A program made the position numbers and the translations under genes. 64,000 nt of DNA from AG25 sp035518815 (lineage in GTDB: Bacteria; Gemmatimonadota; Gemmatimonadetes; Gemmatimonadales; GWC2-71-9): the NCBI GenBank assembly GCA_035518815.1, contig DATIXG010000053.1, forward strand, positions 1 through 64,000. The letters run 5' to 3'. Position 1 is the first letter of the stretch. Every line of letters starts with the position of its first letter. The notes beneath the pieces are model-generated. The model made no database searches, had not been told where the DNA came from, and saw only the letters and a list, made by a program, of their open reading frames with translations. This document shows, one piece after another, positions 25,237 to 39,255 of this stretch.

Positions 25237-26157
25237 ATGAACGGGTCAGCGCGGCCGACGCGCTACAAGGTTGGTCTCGTCCAAATGGCCATGTCGACCG
25301 ACCCCGACCGGAATCTCCAGGTGGCGGTCGCCAAGGTCGCCGAGGCGAGCCGTGCCGGCGCCGCCCTCGTTTGCCTCCCCGAGCTGTTCAGGTCGCGCTA
25401 CTTCGCGCAACGCGAGGATGCGGCGCGCTTCGATCTCGCGGAGCCTGTGCCGGGCCCGACCACGGAGGCGCTGGGCCGCGCCGCGCGGGAGGCGGGCGTC
25501 GTGGTGATCGCGCCAGTGTTCGAGCGCCGCGCGCCCGGCCTGTATCACAATAGCGCGGCCGTCATCGATGCCGATGGCCGGATGGTGGGGCTGTACCGCA
25601 AGATGCACATCCCCGACGACCCCGCGTACTACGAGAAATTCTACTTCGCGCCCGGCGATCTCGGGTTTCGCGCGTTCGATACCCGCGTCGGCCGCATCGG
25701 GACGCTCGTCTGCTGGGATCAATGGTATCCCGAGGGCGCGCGTCTCACCGCCCTCCAGGGTGCCGCGGTCCTGCTCTACCCAACGGCGATCGGCTGGCAT
25801 CCCAAGGAGAAAGCCGCGCAGGGCGCGGCGCAAGTCGATGCCTGGCGTACGATCCAGCGCAGTCACGCGATTGCCAATGGACTCTACGTGGCGGCGGTGA
25901 ACCGCGTCGGCTTCGAGCCGAGCGAGGGTGGCGACGGGGGGGGGATCGAATTTTGGGGCTCCTCGTTCGTGGCGGACCCGTTCGGCGTCGTGATCGCGCA
26001 GGCGCCGGCCGATCGCGAGACCGTGTTGATCGCCGAGGTGGACCTGGGACGCATCGAGGAGGTCAGACACGGCTGGCCGTTCCTGCGGGATCGGCGCGTC
26101 GATGCGTACGCCGGGCTCGGCGAGCGGTTTCTGGATCAGTCAGCAGCAAAGCAGTGA
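25237..26157 (+). CDS. aguB: N-carbamoylputrescine amidase
   Basis: A 306-residue nitrilase-superfamily enzyme that hydrolyses N-carbamoylputrescine to putrescine, CO2 and ammonia. The catalytic triad is E49 (CLPELF), K122 (YRKMHIPDDP) and C159 (LVCWDQWYPE). PDDPAYYEKFYF and IGWHPKEK are typical of the AguB branch. Its stop overlaps the start of aguA (GTGA), which confirms the pathway assignment. Confidence 0.95.
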   Translation: MNGSARPTRYKVGLVQMAMSTDPDRNLQVAVAKVAEASRAGAALVCLPELFRSRYFAQREDAARFDLAEPVPGPTTEALGRAAREAGVVVIAPVFERRAPGLYHNSAAVIDADGRMVGLYRKMHIPDDPAYYEKFYFAPGDLGFRAFDTRVGRIGTLVCWDQWYPEGARLTALQGAAVLLYPTAIGWHPKEKAAQGAAQVDAWRTIQRSHAIANGLYVAAVNRVGFEPSEGGDGGGIEFWGSSFVADPFGVVIAQAPADRETVLIAEVDLGRIEEVRHGWPFLRDRRVDAYAGLGERFLDQSAAKQ

Positions 26158-27212
26158 CCTCAGCCGCCGCCCGCGGCTTCCGCATGCCGGCGGAGTGGGA
26201 GCCCCACCACGCCACCTGGATCGGGTGGCCCCACAATGCCTCCGACTGGCCGGGCAAGATCACCGCGATTCCCTGGGTGTACGGCGAAATCGCGCGCGCG
26301 CTCGCACGGGGTGAGCGGGTCCGGGTGCTCGTGAACTCGGCGAGTCACGAGCAGCGCGCCCGCCGCGTCCTCAAGCAGGTGGGCGTTCCCGCCGACCGGG
26401 TCGAATTCTTTCGTTTTCCCACCAACCGCGGCTGGACACGCGACTTCGGGCCATGCTTCATCAGGAGAGAGAGCCCCGTCGAGGTGGCGATCGCGCGATT
26501 TCGCTTCAACGCTTGGGCGAAGTATCCCGATTGGAGGCGGGACGACGCCATCCCTGAGCGCGTGGCGCGACGGCTCAAGCTGCGGCTGTTCCGCGCGCGC
26601 GCCGGGAATCGTGATCTCGTACTCGAAGGCGGGAGCATCGATGTCAACGGCCAAGGCACGCTCCTGACCACGGAGGAGTGCCTGCTCGATCCCGTCGTCC
26701 AGTCGCGGAACCCCGGACTCGACCGTGCCGCCATCGAGACGGTGCTCCGCGATTGCCTCGGTGTGACAACGGTCTTGTGGCTCGGTAAGGGCATCGCGGG
26801 AGATGATACGCATGGGCACGTGGACGATCTGTGCCGTTTCGTGAATCCGCGCACCGTCGTGCTGTGCCGCGAGACCGATTCCAGCGACGCGAACTATGGT
26901 CCGCTCGAAGAGAACCGTGAACGCCTTCAGGGGATGCGGCTCGAGAACGGGTCGAAGCCCGACGTGGTGTTCCTGCCGATGCCCGCGCCGGTGACGTTCG
27001 CCGGCCAGCGACTCCCCGCGAGCTACGCGAATTTCTATATCTCAAATGCCGCCGTGCTCGTTCCCACCTTCAACGATCCGAAGGACCGCGTCGCGCTCGG
27101 CATCCTCGCAGAGCTGTTCCGCGACCGTCCGGTGATCGGCATTCACGCGGTGGATCTGGTCTGGGGGCTCGGCACGATTCACTGTCTCACGCAGCAGGAG
27201 CCGGCAGCCTAG
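26154..27212 (+). CDS. aguA: agmatine deiminase
   Basis: A 352-residue guanidino-group modifying enzyme that converts agmatine to N-carbamoylputrescine and ammonia, the step before AguB. The family start MPAEWEPHHATWIGWPHN is present, with TRDFGPCF, the catalytic His/Asp segment HGHVDD and the nucleophile C344 in HCLTQQEPAA. GTG start is coupled to aguB. The last 26 nt overlap the convergent MFS gene. Confidence 0.95.
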   Translation: MTSAAARGFRMPAEWEPHHATWIGWPHNASDWPGKITAIPWVYGEIARALARGERVRVLVNSASHEQRARRVLKQVGVPADRVEFFRFPTNRGWTRDFGPCFIRRESPVEVAIARFRFNAWAKYPDWRRDDAIPERVARRLKLRLFRARAGNRDLVLEGGSIDVNGQGTLLTTEECLLDPVVQSRNPGLDRAAIETVLRDCLGVTTVLWLGKGIAGDDTHGHVDDLCRFVNPRTVVLCRETDSSDANYGPLEENRERLQGMRLENGSKPDVVFLPMPAPVTFAGQRLPASYANFYISNAAVLVPTFNDPKDRVALGILAELFRDRPVIGIHAVDLVWGLGTIHCLTQQEPAA

Positions 27213-28413
27213 CCTCGCGCCCTCCGCTCCACGCACCATAGGTCCAAACAATTCCGCCCACGAGCACCGCGACCGGGATGATGAGGACCGCCTGCCCAAG
27301 CGAGGTGTGGTCGGAGAGGGCGCCGAGGATCGTCGGCGACGGCACGTCGCCAAAGATGTGGATGGCGAGGATGCTCGCGGCGACGGCGGTCGCGCGGATC
27401 GAAGGCGCCACCGCATTGATGATCGCCGAGTTGATCGGCCCGGTCGACGCAAACAGGAGAACTTCGGCCGCGACGATCGAGCCCCAGTAGACGGGCGGCG
27501 TGGGCGAGGTGAGCCCCACGAGCACGAGCGGCGCGGCCGCAACGGTGGCGACACCGGACACCCACAGGTATGCCTGCCTCGTGTATCGCAGCAGGGAGTC
27601 CCCGATCCATCCTCCGATCGCCGTGCCGACGAACCCCGTGACGACGAGGATGCCGCCGAACCCCGCGGTCGCCGTCCCTGCGGGCAGGCCGCGCACCCGC
27701 GTGAGGAACATGGGCATGAACGCCGCCATGCCGCCGAGCGCGAACGTGTAGGCCGCGTACCCGAGCACCGTAAGAACGTAGGGGCGATTGTGGGCGAGCG
27801 TTCCGTACGCCCCGCGGCTCGGCGGGACCAGAGCCTCGGTCTCGCGCGCGCCGCGCGGGGGATCCTCGAGACCGAGCGCGAGGAGCGCGAGCAGCACCCC
27901 GGGAAACCCGGCGACGAGGAACGCGCTCCGCCACCCGAAATGGGCATCGAGCTGGCCACTCAGCACGTAGGAGAGCGCCGAGCCGATCGGGATCGCCGCG
28001 TAGAACACGGAGAAGATTCGGCCGCGCAGCGGAGGGGCATAGTAGTCGGCGAGCAGCGTCGGGGCGATGGTACCGTAGGCCGCCTCCCCGATCCCGACCG
28101 CCGCTCGCGCCGCGAGCAGGCTCGCGAAGCTCCACGCGAGACCGCCCAGTGCCGTCGCCAGGCTCCACGCGAAGATGCCGAGCGCGATGAGGCGGGGCCG
28201 CGCGCCGCGGTCACCCAGCGCGCCGAAGACGGGCGCCGCGAGCATGTAGACGACGATGAACCCGCTCGTGAGCAGGCCGAACTGCGTATCGCTGAGCGAG
28301 AGCGCCGCGCGCAGGCTGGGGCCGAGCGCGGCGGGTACGTAGCGGTCCAGGTAGTTGACGAGGTTGATCGCCGTGAGGACGATCAGCCCGCGGCGCGCAA
28401 GACGCGCTTCCAA
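27187..28413 (-). CDS. MFS transporter (Spinster-like)
   Basis: A 408-residue 12-TM transporter. NLVNYLDRYVPAALGPSL, DTQFGLLTSGFIVVYMLAAPVFGALGDR and GEAAYGTIAPTLLADYY are typical of the Spinster/sphingosine-type MFS clade. Substrate is unknown. TTG start immediately follows the stop of the dipeptidyl peptidase gene, so they are an operon; export or uptake of peptide-derived products is possible. The 3' end overlaps aguA by 26 nt. Confidence 0.85.
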   Translation of the reverse strand: MEARLARRGLIVLTAINLVNYLDRYVPAALGPSLRAALSLSDTQFGLLTSGFIVVYMLAAPVFGALGDRGARPRLIALGIFAWSLATALGGLAWSFASLLAARAAVGIGEAAYGTIAPTLLADYYAPPLRGRIFSVFYAAIPIGSALSYVLSGQLDAHFGWRSAFLVAGFPGVLLALLALGLEDPPRGARETEALVPPSRGAYGTLAHNRPYVLTVLGYAAYTFALGGMAAFMPMFLTRVRGLPAGTATAGFGGILVVTGFVGTAIGGWIGDSLLRYTRQAYLWVSGVATVAAAPLVLVGLTSPTPPVYWGSIVAAEVLLFASTGPINSAIINAVAPSIRATAVAASILAIHIFGDVPSPTILGALSDHTSLGQAVLIIPVAVLVGGIVWTYGAWSGGREARLPAPAA

Positions 28414-30597
28414 CTAGAGGTTCCGCTTCAGCCAGTCGGTGAGCAGGCCGAACAGGTTCTCGCTCGTGTTGCCGCCCGAAATCGAGTGTGTCTTGTTCGG
28501 ATAGATCCGCATGTCGAACTGCTTGTTGGCACGCTCGAGGCGCTGCACCAGCCGGATGGTGTTCTGGAAGTGGACGTTGTCGTCCCCGGTGCCATGCACG
28601 AGCAGCAGCCGTCCCCGCAGGCTGTCGGCATATGTGAGCGGCGCGCTCTCGTTGTACCCATCGGGGTTCTCTGCCGGCATGCCCATGTAGCGCTCGGTGT
28701 AGATCGTGTCGTAGAAGCGCCAGTCGGTCACAGGAGCGACCGCGATCGCGGCACGGAACGTGTCGCCGCCGAGGAACAGGGTGCGGGACGCCACATAGCC
28801 GCCATAGCTCCAGCCCCAGAGCCCCACGCGCGACGGGTCGACGTAGCCGAGATTCGCGAAGTAGCGCGCGGCGGCGATCTGGTCGCGTGACTCGTAGCGC
28901 CCGAGGTGGAGGTAGGTGACCCGCTTGAACGCCGCCCCCCGTGCCCCCGTGCCGCGGCCGTCCACGCTCGCCACCACGTAGCCCTGCTGCGCCAGCATCT
29001 GGTACCACAGATACGCAGGGCCGCCCCAAGTATCCACCACCGACTGGGAGCCGGGCCCACCGTACACCCACATGAAGAGGGGATAGCGTTTCGTCGCGTC
29101 GAAGTCGCGACCCTTGATCATGACGGCGTTCAGCTCCGTGCCGTCGGCGATCCGCACCTTCAGGAACTCGGGAGGCGTGAGACGCAGCGCGGCGACGCGC
29201 TCGGCGAGCACGTGGTTGTCGGCGATGGTGCGGACGGCCTTGCCGTCGGCCTGCCGCAGTACCTGCACGGGCGGCACGCCCGCACGGGAATACGTGTCGA
29301 CGTAATAGCGATGATTGGGATCAAACTCGGGGTTGTGGGTCCCCGGCTCGCTCGACACGCGGGCGAGCCCCTTCCCGTCGAGCCCGACACGCAGCACGGG
29401 CCGCCCGAGCGGGCCGTCGATCGCCCCGGTGAACCACACCGTGCGCGCCTTGTCGTCGGCCCCGTACACCTCCGTCACGTCCCACCCGCCAGGGGTCAGC
29501 CGCCGCACGAGCTTGCCGGCGCGCGAGTAGAGGTAGATCTGCCTGAACCCCTCGCGCTCGCTCTCGAGCAGAAACTGCTTCCCCTCGTCGATCCATATCG
29601 GCTGGTGCGTGTCCACCCAGGCGGAATCGGTATCGCTCACGAGCACGCGCGAGGCGCCGGTCTTCGCGTCGGCGAGAAGCAGATCCTCTCGGTTCTGCCG
29701 GCGGTTCAGGCGCGTGAGCCAGATCTCCGTGGGGGATTCCGCGAAATCCATCGCCGACACGTAGATGTTCGCATCGGCGCCGAGGTCCATCCAGGTCGTA
29801 CGGCCGCCGGCGATCTCGACGACCCCGATCTTCACGGTGGCATTCGCCTCGCCGGCCTTGGGATACCGGACCGGGAAGAGCGTCGGGTAGAGCGAGTCCG
29901 CGTTGATGAGGTAGTAGGTCTTGACCGCCGTCTGATCGAGCCGCCAAAAGGCGATGCGCTGACCATCGGGACTGAACCGGAACGCGTCGCGCAGGTCGAG
30001 CTCTTCCTCGTACACCCAGTCGGACGTCCCGTTGATGATGTTCTCACCTCCGTCCGTTGTGAGCGCGGTTTCGGCGCCGGTGGCGAGGTCGGTCACGAAG
30101 ATGTTGTTGTCGCGCACGAACCCGACCAGGCGGGCGTCGGGCGAGAACTTGGCGAACATCTGGTAGCCCGGCTGCTGGCTGACGGGGATGAGCCGTTTCG
30201 CGGCCAGATCCCAGACGTAGTAGGTGCCCTTGGTGTTCTGGCGCCACACGCGGACCGAGTTCGTGTAGATGAGGATCTTGCTCCCATCGCGCGAGAACTC
30301 GTACTCGTCCACATCGAGCGGCTCGAACGTCCCCGGCGCGACCAGATCACGGCCGCGCACGACCAGCGTGCTGTCGCCCGACACCGGATCCACGCGGTAC
30401 AGGTTCGTCTCGCTCCCCGCGGAGGCGAGGAGCGTGTATGCGCTCCCGTCATGCAGCCACTCGATGTCCTCGAGGCGGTTCGCGAAGTCGCGCGTTCCGA
30501 AGATCCGGTGAACGGAGAGGTCGGGCCCCTGCGCCGAGAGGCGCCGAGGTTCGGGATGGATCAGCAGGACGAACAAGGCCAGCAGGGCAACGCGCAT
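28414..30597 (-). CDS. dipeptidyl peptidase IV-family S9 peptidase
   Basis: A 727-residue exported serine peptidase that removes N-terminal X-Pro dipeptides. The ATG at 30597 begins a signal peptide (MRVALLALFVLLIHP); longer readings enter the gltB leader. Residues 30-470 form the eight-bladed propeller, with DWVYEEELDLRDAFRFSPDG carrying the Glu pair that binds the substrate N-terminus. The C-terminal hydrolase has nucleophile Ser in GWSYGGY, Asp in GTGDDNVHFQ and His in KTHSISG. It is upstream of an MFS transporter. Confidence 0.93.
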   Translation of the reverse strand: MRVALLALFVLLIHPEPRRLSAQGPDLSVHRIFGTRDFANRLEDIEWLHDGSAYTLLASAGSETNLYRVDPVSGDSTLVVRGRDLVAPGTFEPLDVDEYEFSRDGSKILIYTNSVRVWRQNTKGTYYVWDLAAKRLIPVSQQPGYQMFAKFSPDARLVGFVRDNNIFVTDLATGAETALTTDGGENIINGTSDWVYEEELDLRDAFRFSPDGQRIAFWRLDQTAVKTYYLINADSLYPTLFPVRYPKAGEANATVKIGVVEIAGGRTTWMDLGADANIYVSAMDFAESPTEIWLTRLNRRQNREDLLLADAKTGASRVLVSDTDSAWVDTHQPIWIDEGKQFLLESEREGFRQIYLYSRAGKLVRRLTPGGWDVTEVYGADDKARTVWFTGAIDGPLGRPVLRVGLDGKGLARVSSEPGTHNPEFDPNHRYYVDTYSRAGVPPVQVLRQADGKAVRTIADNHVLAERVAALRLTPPEFLKVRIADGTELNAVMIKGRDFDATKRYPLFMWVYGGPGSQSVVDTWGGPAYLWYQMLAQQGYVVASVDGRGTGARGAAFKRVTYLHLGRYESRDQIAAARYFANLGYVDPSRVGLWGWSYGGYVASRTLFLGGDTFRAAIAVAPVTDWRFYDTIYTERYMGMPAENPDGYNESAPLTYADSLRGRLLLVHGTGDDNVHFQNTIRLVQRLERANKQFDMRIYPNKTHSISGGNTSENLFGLLTDWLKRNL

Positions 30598-30663
30598 CGT
30601 GACCGCCAGTTTGTCGGTTGAGAGCCCATAAGTTACGCGCCGCAGGACGCCGCGCGCAGGCTC

Positions 30664-30693
30664 TTGACGCGCGCTCGAACGCGGTGGTATTTT
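30664..30693 (+). promoter_or_regulatory. candidate sigma-70 promoter of the gltBD leader
   Basis: TTGACG (30664-30669), 18-nt spacer, TATTTT (30688-30693). Transcription would begin near 30700 and read through the leader into the 30857-30887 terminator. Confidence 0.5.
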
Positions 30694-30699
30694 TATCCC

Positions 30700-30887
30700 A
30701 CGCACTGCATAATCATACGAACCGGTTGATACACTGGGGTTAGGCAAATCGCGCATGTCCACTCGGCGTCCGAAGGACTCGATCATTACGAAGCCGGCTA
30801 GTCCCCACTGCGGGAGCGACCGGGCGGCGTAAGCGCGCAACTACCAGTGAATCCCCGGCCTGCTCCCAACGGAGCGGGCCTTTTTTT
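30700..30887 (+). ncRNA. gltBD leader RNA or riboregulator with terminator and alternative pairings
   Basis: The 362 nt between the dipeptidyl peptidase start and the gltB GTG hold no gene of normal size. A transcript from the promoter at 30664 would contain a closing helix (CACTGG 30732-30737 with CCAGTG 30844-30849, extended by TAG/CTA), a GTCC-GAA-GGAC hairpin (30768-30778), and GGGAGC (30812-30817). The latter can pair with GCTCCC (30862-30867), which is the 5' arm of the terminator, or alternatively with TCCC at 30802-30805. This gives mutually exclusive folds. A 25-codon ORF (30755-30832) also fits inside but has no Glu or Gln codons. No known riboswitch class is recognised. It could also be an independent small RNA. 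Confidence 0.45.
30857..30887 (+). terminator. intrinsic terminator in front of gltB
   Basis: A 10-bp stem (GGCCTGCTCC/GGAGCGGGCC, one G-T pair) with a CAAC loop is followed directly by seven T. It is the best intrinsic terminator in the window and lies 72 nt upstream of the gltB start, in the sense direction. Confidence 0.85.
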
Positions 30888-30959
30888 GTGTCAGTGCCGA
30901 TCGGCCCTGGCTGGGATCGCGGCAGGCTGCAGGGTCACAATCTGGGAGGAATTGGAGCG

Positions 30960-35568
<4,609 letters not shown>

Positions 35569-35576
<8 letters not shown>

Positions 35577-37029
35577 GGCTACCGGTTTCATCGAAATCCG
35601 GCGCAAGAAGCACCCTACCCGACCGGTGGAGGAGCGCGTTCAGGACTGGCAGGAGGTGTATCTGCCGGTTGCGCAGGCCGATCTCGAGGCCCAGGGCGCC
35701 CGCTGCATGGACTGCGGCGTACCCTTCTGTCATCAGGGTTGCCCGCTCGGCAACCTGATCCCCGACTGGAACGATCTCGTCTACCGCGATCGCTGGCGCG
35801 CGGCGATCGACCGCCTGCACGCCACGAACAACTTCCCGGAGTTCACCGGGAGGCTGTGCCCGGCTCCGTGTGAGGGGTCGTGCGTCCTCGCGATCAACGA
35901 CGACCCGGTGACGATCAAGTCGATCGAGGTCTCCATCATCGACCGGGCGTTCGCCGAGGGATGGGTTACGGCCAGCGCGCCCACGAACCGCACGTGGAAG
36001 AACGTGGCGATTGTGGGATCGGGTCCGGCGGGCCTCGCGGCGGCCGACCAGCTGAACCGCGCCGGGCATACGGTGACGGTGTTCGAGAAGTCCGACCGCA
36101 TCGGCGGACTGCTCCGCTACGGCATCCCCGAGTTCAAGATGGAGAAGCGGATCCTCGATCGGCGGCTCGCGCTGCTCGAGGCCGAGGGTGTGGTGTTTCG
36201 TCCGGGCGTGAATGTCGGCGTCGACGTCACGGCTGAGTGGCTGCGTGGGAATCACGATGCTGTGCTCCTGGCGGGAGGGGCTGGCCAGCCCCGGGACTTG
36301 CGGGTGCCCGGGCGCGAGCTCAAGGGCATCCATTTCGCGATGGAGTACCTCACGCTGCAGAACCGCCGCTGCGAGGGCGACGCGATCCCTGACGCCGATT
36401 TCATTACCGCAGCAGGCAAACACGTCATCATCATCGGCGGCGGCGACACGGGCGCCGATTGCCTCGGCACCGCGCATCGCCAGGGTGCGCGCGCCGTGCA
36501 CCAGCTCGAGGTGCTACCCAAGCCGCCCGTGACGCGCGCGCCGAACAACCCGTGGCCCGAGTGGCCCAACATCTTCCGCGTGTCGACGGCGCACGAAGAG
36601 GGCGGCGAGCGGCTTTATGCCATCTCAACCGAGCGCTTCAGCGGCGACGCGAGCGGGCGCGTGACGACGCTCCACGGCGTGCAGGTGGAGATGGTTCGCG
36701 AGGGCGGACAGACCCGCTTCGTGCCGCAGCCCGGGAGCGACTTCGAGCTGAAGGCAGACCTCGTCCTGCTCGCAATGGGCTTCGTCGGCCCGGAGCAAGG
36801 GCCGCTCCTGAGCGAGCTCGGCGTGCGCAAGAGCGACCGGGGCAACGTCGCCCGCGACGCCCGCTGGATGACGAACGTGCCCGGCGTGTTCGCCGCCGGG
36901 GACATGCAACGCGGCCAGTCACTCATCGTGTGGGCGATTGCCGAAGGCCGCAGCGCGGCCCGCGCCATCGACGAGTACTTGATGGGCGCGTCGCAACTGC
37001 CGGCGCCACTCGGCACACCTCCCCGCTAA
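35569..37029 (+). CDS. gltD: glutamate synthase, small subunit
   Basis: A 486-residue NADPH-dependent flavoprotein that feeds electrons to GltB. The N-terminal ferredoxin-like domain has CMDCGVPFCHQGCPLGN and CPAPCEGSC for two [4Fe-4S] clusters. FAD motif GSGPAGLAAADQL and NADPH motif GGGDTGADCLG follow, with the C-terminal GVFAAGDMQRGQSLIVWAI. GTG start 8 nt inside the end of gltB shows tight coupling. A hairpin terminator follows. Confidence 0.95.
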
Positions 37030-37065
37030 CCGGAGCAATCAATCACGCCCCGGCCGGAGATCAGG

Positions 37066-37110
37066 GGCCCCTCAGACGCGGAGCCTGCTCGGCTCCATGT
37101 CTGAGGGGCC
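37066..37110. terminator. two-tier stem-loop after gltD
   Basis: GGCCCCTCAGAC pairs with GTCTGAGGGGCC (12 bp), and inside it GGAGCC pairs with GGCTCC. It lies between gltD and the convergent DsrE-like gene and lacks a T-run on either side, so it is probably a bidirectional terminator or RNA end-stabiliser. Confidence 0.65.
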
Positions 37111-37127
37111 TCAGCACAACAGTCTAG

Positions 37128-37820
37128 CTAACCCGCGAAACAGTACGCGCAGCCGTGCTCCTGGGCGCCGCCGACCGCGACCACACCCGACGGCACTACC
37201 ACGACTCCGGGCAGCAGATTCGCCACCCAGTCCTTTCGCACGGCGTCCGCCTGCAGGTTCATCGTCTTGGCGAAGATGCCGCTGTACACAGTCAGTGCGA
37301 CGCCGCAGATGCCGAACAGCACGCCGGCTGAGATCAACTCGTCGACCGCCATTCCCGGAATCGGGAGCGTCCCCGGCTTCGGCTGGGCGAAAGGGTTGCC
37401 AGTCGCCGGGGCGTTGGTCGCACCGTCGTTGATCTTGAAGAACTCGCCGAACTTGTACTTCGCCCACATGGGGCTTTGCATGCCAAGCGGAATGCCGCCG
37501 TGCCGCAGCACGACCACGACCGAGTTCTCGGCGTCTTTCGTGCCGTATGTGTCGTTCGTGGTGTTGAGGTAGACGCGAGCCCAGGCCAGACCAAACCCAC
37601 CGTTCGGCTCCGGGATGTCAAACAAAATCTTGTGCTTGCCGGTGATCTTGTTCAGCCATGCGGCGAACTGCGGATCGGCGGCCGCAGCGCCCCTGCGCAG
37701 GATCTCGCCCGACGCGACGGCGGGAACGGAAAATCTCCCGAGGCCGACCGCGGCGCTCGCGGCGGCGAGCTTCCCGAGGAATCCGCGGCGATGGGTAGTG
37801 AAGGCTTCGTTCTCGAGCAT
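37128..37820 (-). CDS. Tat-exported DsrE-like protein
   Basis: A 230-residue protein with a twin-arginine signal (HRRGFLGKLAAASAAVGLG). ATG 37820 has GGAGGG upstream. The mature domain has a DsrE/DsrF-like alpha/beta pattern (NSVVVVLRHGGIPLGMQ... ELISAGVLFGICGVAL... PGVVVVPSGVVAVGGAQEHG). It ends unusually in a CxxC (GCAYCFAG) four residues from the C-terminus. Such folds carry persulfide sulfur. It lies 42 nt downstream of the dihaem cytochrome gene, so an envelope sulfur-oxidation role is inferred. Confidence 0.7.
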   Translation of the reverse strand: MLENEAFTTHRRGFLGKLAAASAAVGLGRFSVPAVASGEILRRGAAAADPQFAAWLNKITGKHKILFDIPEPNGGFGLAWARVYLNTTNDTYGTKDAENSVVVVLRHGGIPLGMQSPMWAKYKFGEFFKINDGATNAPATGNPFAQPKPGTLPIPGMAVDELISAGVLFGICGVALTVYSGIFAKTMNLQADAVRKDWVANLLPGVVVVPSGVVAVGGAQEHGCAYCFAG

Positions 37821-37862
37821 GTCGACTCCCTCCCGGAGCGTGGGTGGTGACAGCGGTGACAT

Positions 37863-38750
37863 TCAGGGTGCCTTGGCGCGCCGATCGGCGCCTAGGGTGC
37901 GATACGCGACGTCGGGCGGCGCGTCGCCGTTCGGCCAATCATAGATCTTGTCGGCAAAGTCGGGCCGAGGCTGTGCGTTCACGTAAGAGGCGACGTCGAA
38001 TGCCTGCTGATCGGTGAGCGACCCGGGGCGATCGAACGGCATGTTCTCCGCAATGAAGGCCGCGGCCGTGCGCACGCGCGCCATTCCCGCGCCGATGTTG
38101 TAGGACTGCGGTCCCCACAGCGGAGGGGCTGCGGACGTGCCTCCGCCCTCCGGGCCATGGCATCCGGCGCAGACCACGCGGAATGTCTCGCGACCAGCGG
38201 CGGTATCGGCCTTGAAGCTTGCCCAGCGCGCGAGCGGCGACGTGCCGGAGGGAGGCGGGCCGACCGGAACGCCGCGCGAGAGAAACGCGAAATACGCTAC
38301 GATATCGCGCATGTCGGGCCCGTCGGGAGCGATGCGGGTGCCGTTCATGCTGCGACGGAAGCACTCGTTCACTCTATCTTGGATGGACTCGATTGCATTG
38401 GAGCGGCTGCGATACTGGGGGTAACGCCCGTACACACCCACCCACGTCCCGCTCATGCGCCGGCCGCCATCGAGATGGCAGTTCACGCACGACAGGCGGT
38501 TGCCCACGTTCGCCGGGAGCGAGTCGCGCGTCGCGACGAGGAGGGCCCGCCCGCGACGGATCGAGGTGCCGAGGAGGCCGGCGGGAATGGCGGAATCGGG
38601 CGGGCCGCGGAGCGCGAGGCGGTCGCCGTTCTGTGCTTGATCGGACGCCTTGAGCCCGCACGCAACGGCTACCGTGCCGAGGATCGCGCACGCAATCCAC
38701 GGCAGCGAGCGTCGTATCGCGAGGCGGGACGGCGCGGGCCGGCCTGGCAC
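37863..38750 (-). CDS. dihaem cytochrome c, thiosulfate dehydrogenase (TsdA)-like
   Basis: A 295-residue exported c-type cytochrome with a lipoprotein-like signal (LGTVAVACG). Two haem sites are CVNCH and CAGCH. The N-terminal block SCVNCHLDGGRR...GVYGRYPQYRSR... DRVNECFRRSMNG matches TsdA, which oxidises thiosulfate to tetrathionate; the second domain is an ordinary class I cytochrome c. The TsdA active-site haem uses Cys as a ligand; C in ECFRRS is a candidate. The next gene is a Tat-exported DsrE-like protein. Confidence 0.8.
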   Translation of the reverse strand: MPGRPAPSRLAIRRSLPWIACAILGTVAVACGLKASDQAQNGDRLALRGPPDSAIPAGLLGTSIRRGRALLVATRDSLPANVGNRLSCVNCHLDGGRRMSGTWVGVYGRYPQYRSRSNAIESIQDRVNECFRRSMNGTRIAPDGPDMRDIVAYFAFLSRGVPVGPPPSGTSPLARWASFKADTAAGRETFRVVCAGCHGPEGGGTSAAPPLWGPQSYNIGAGMARVRTAAAFIAENMPFDRPGSLTDQQAFDVASYVNAQPRPDFADKIYDWPNGDAPPDVAYRTLGADRRAKAP

Positions 38751-38841
38751 GTTTGGAAACGTAACCCGAATCCAGGCGGGGCGGCGGGATGCGTGGGGCG
38801 CGCCGGGAGGCTACAATCCCCCGGCCCAAAAGGGAGGAACG

Positions 38842-39255
38842 ATGGCCGAGACAGTCCGGAAGGTCGCCTACTACTACACAACGGCGTCGAACAAGCCCGG
38901 TGAAGGAAGCCGTACGCTCGACGCGTTACGCCGCGCGGGGGTCTCTCTGCTCGCCGTGCACGGCTTCCCGAGTGCGCGGAAGGCGCAGATCGACTTCGTG
39001 CCGGTGGATGCCGCCGCGCTGCTCGCGGCCGCCAAGAGCGCCAAGATCAAGTTGAGCAAGCCCAAGACCGCGTTTCTGATCGAGGGCGACGATCGCATCG
39101 GGGCGATGGCGGACGTGATGGGGCGTCTTGCAACGGCGAAGATCAGCGTGACCGCGGCGACGGGGATCTGCTCGGGGATGGGGCGCTACGGCGCCATCCT
39201 GTGGGTGAAGCCCCGCGACGTGGCGAAGGCCGCTGCCGCGCTTGGCGCCGGTTAG
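38842..39255 (+). CDS. ACT-domain-like small protein
   Basis: A 137-residue cytoplasmic protein. The segments NKPGEGSRTLDALRRAGVSLLAVHGFP and EGDDRIGAMADVMGRLATAKISVTAATGICSG give two beta-alpha-beta-beta-alpha-beta units of ACT type, which bind amino acids or other small ligands. AGGGAGGA lies before the ATG. It abuts the stop of the convergent aldehyde dehydrogenase (TAG then CTA). The regulatory target is unknown. Confidence 0.7.
   Translation: MAETVRKVAYYYTTASNKPGEGSRTLDALRRAGVSLLAVHGFPSARKAQIDFVPVDAAALLAAAKSAKIKLSKPKTAFLIEGDDRIGAMADVMGRLATAKISVTAATGICSGMGRYGAILWVKPRDVAKAAAALGAG

Noticed and set aside
30598..30840. 81-codon N-terminal extension of the dipeptidyl peptidase
   Set aside because: It would bury the signal peptide at 30597 and run antisense through the gltB leader and its promoter.
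30800..30887. Cobalamin or glnA-type riboswitch in the gltB leader
   Set aside because: The CCCCACTG and GGGAG words recall the cobalamin core, but the conserved B12-box and the glnA motif consensus are absent.
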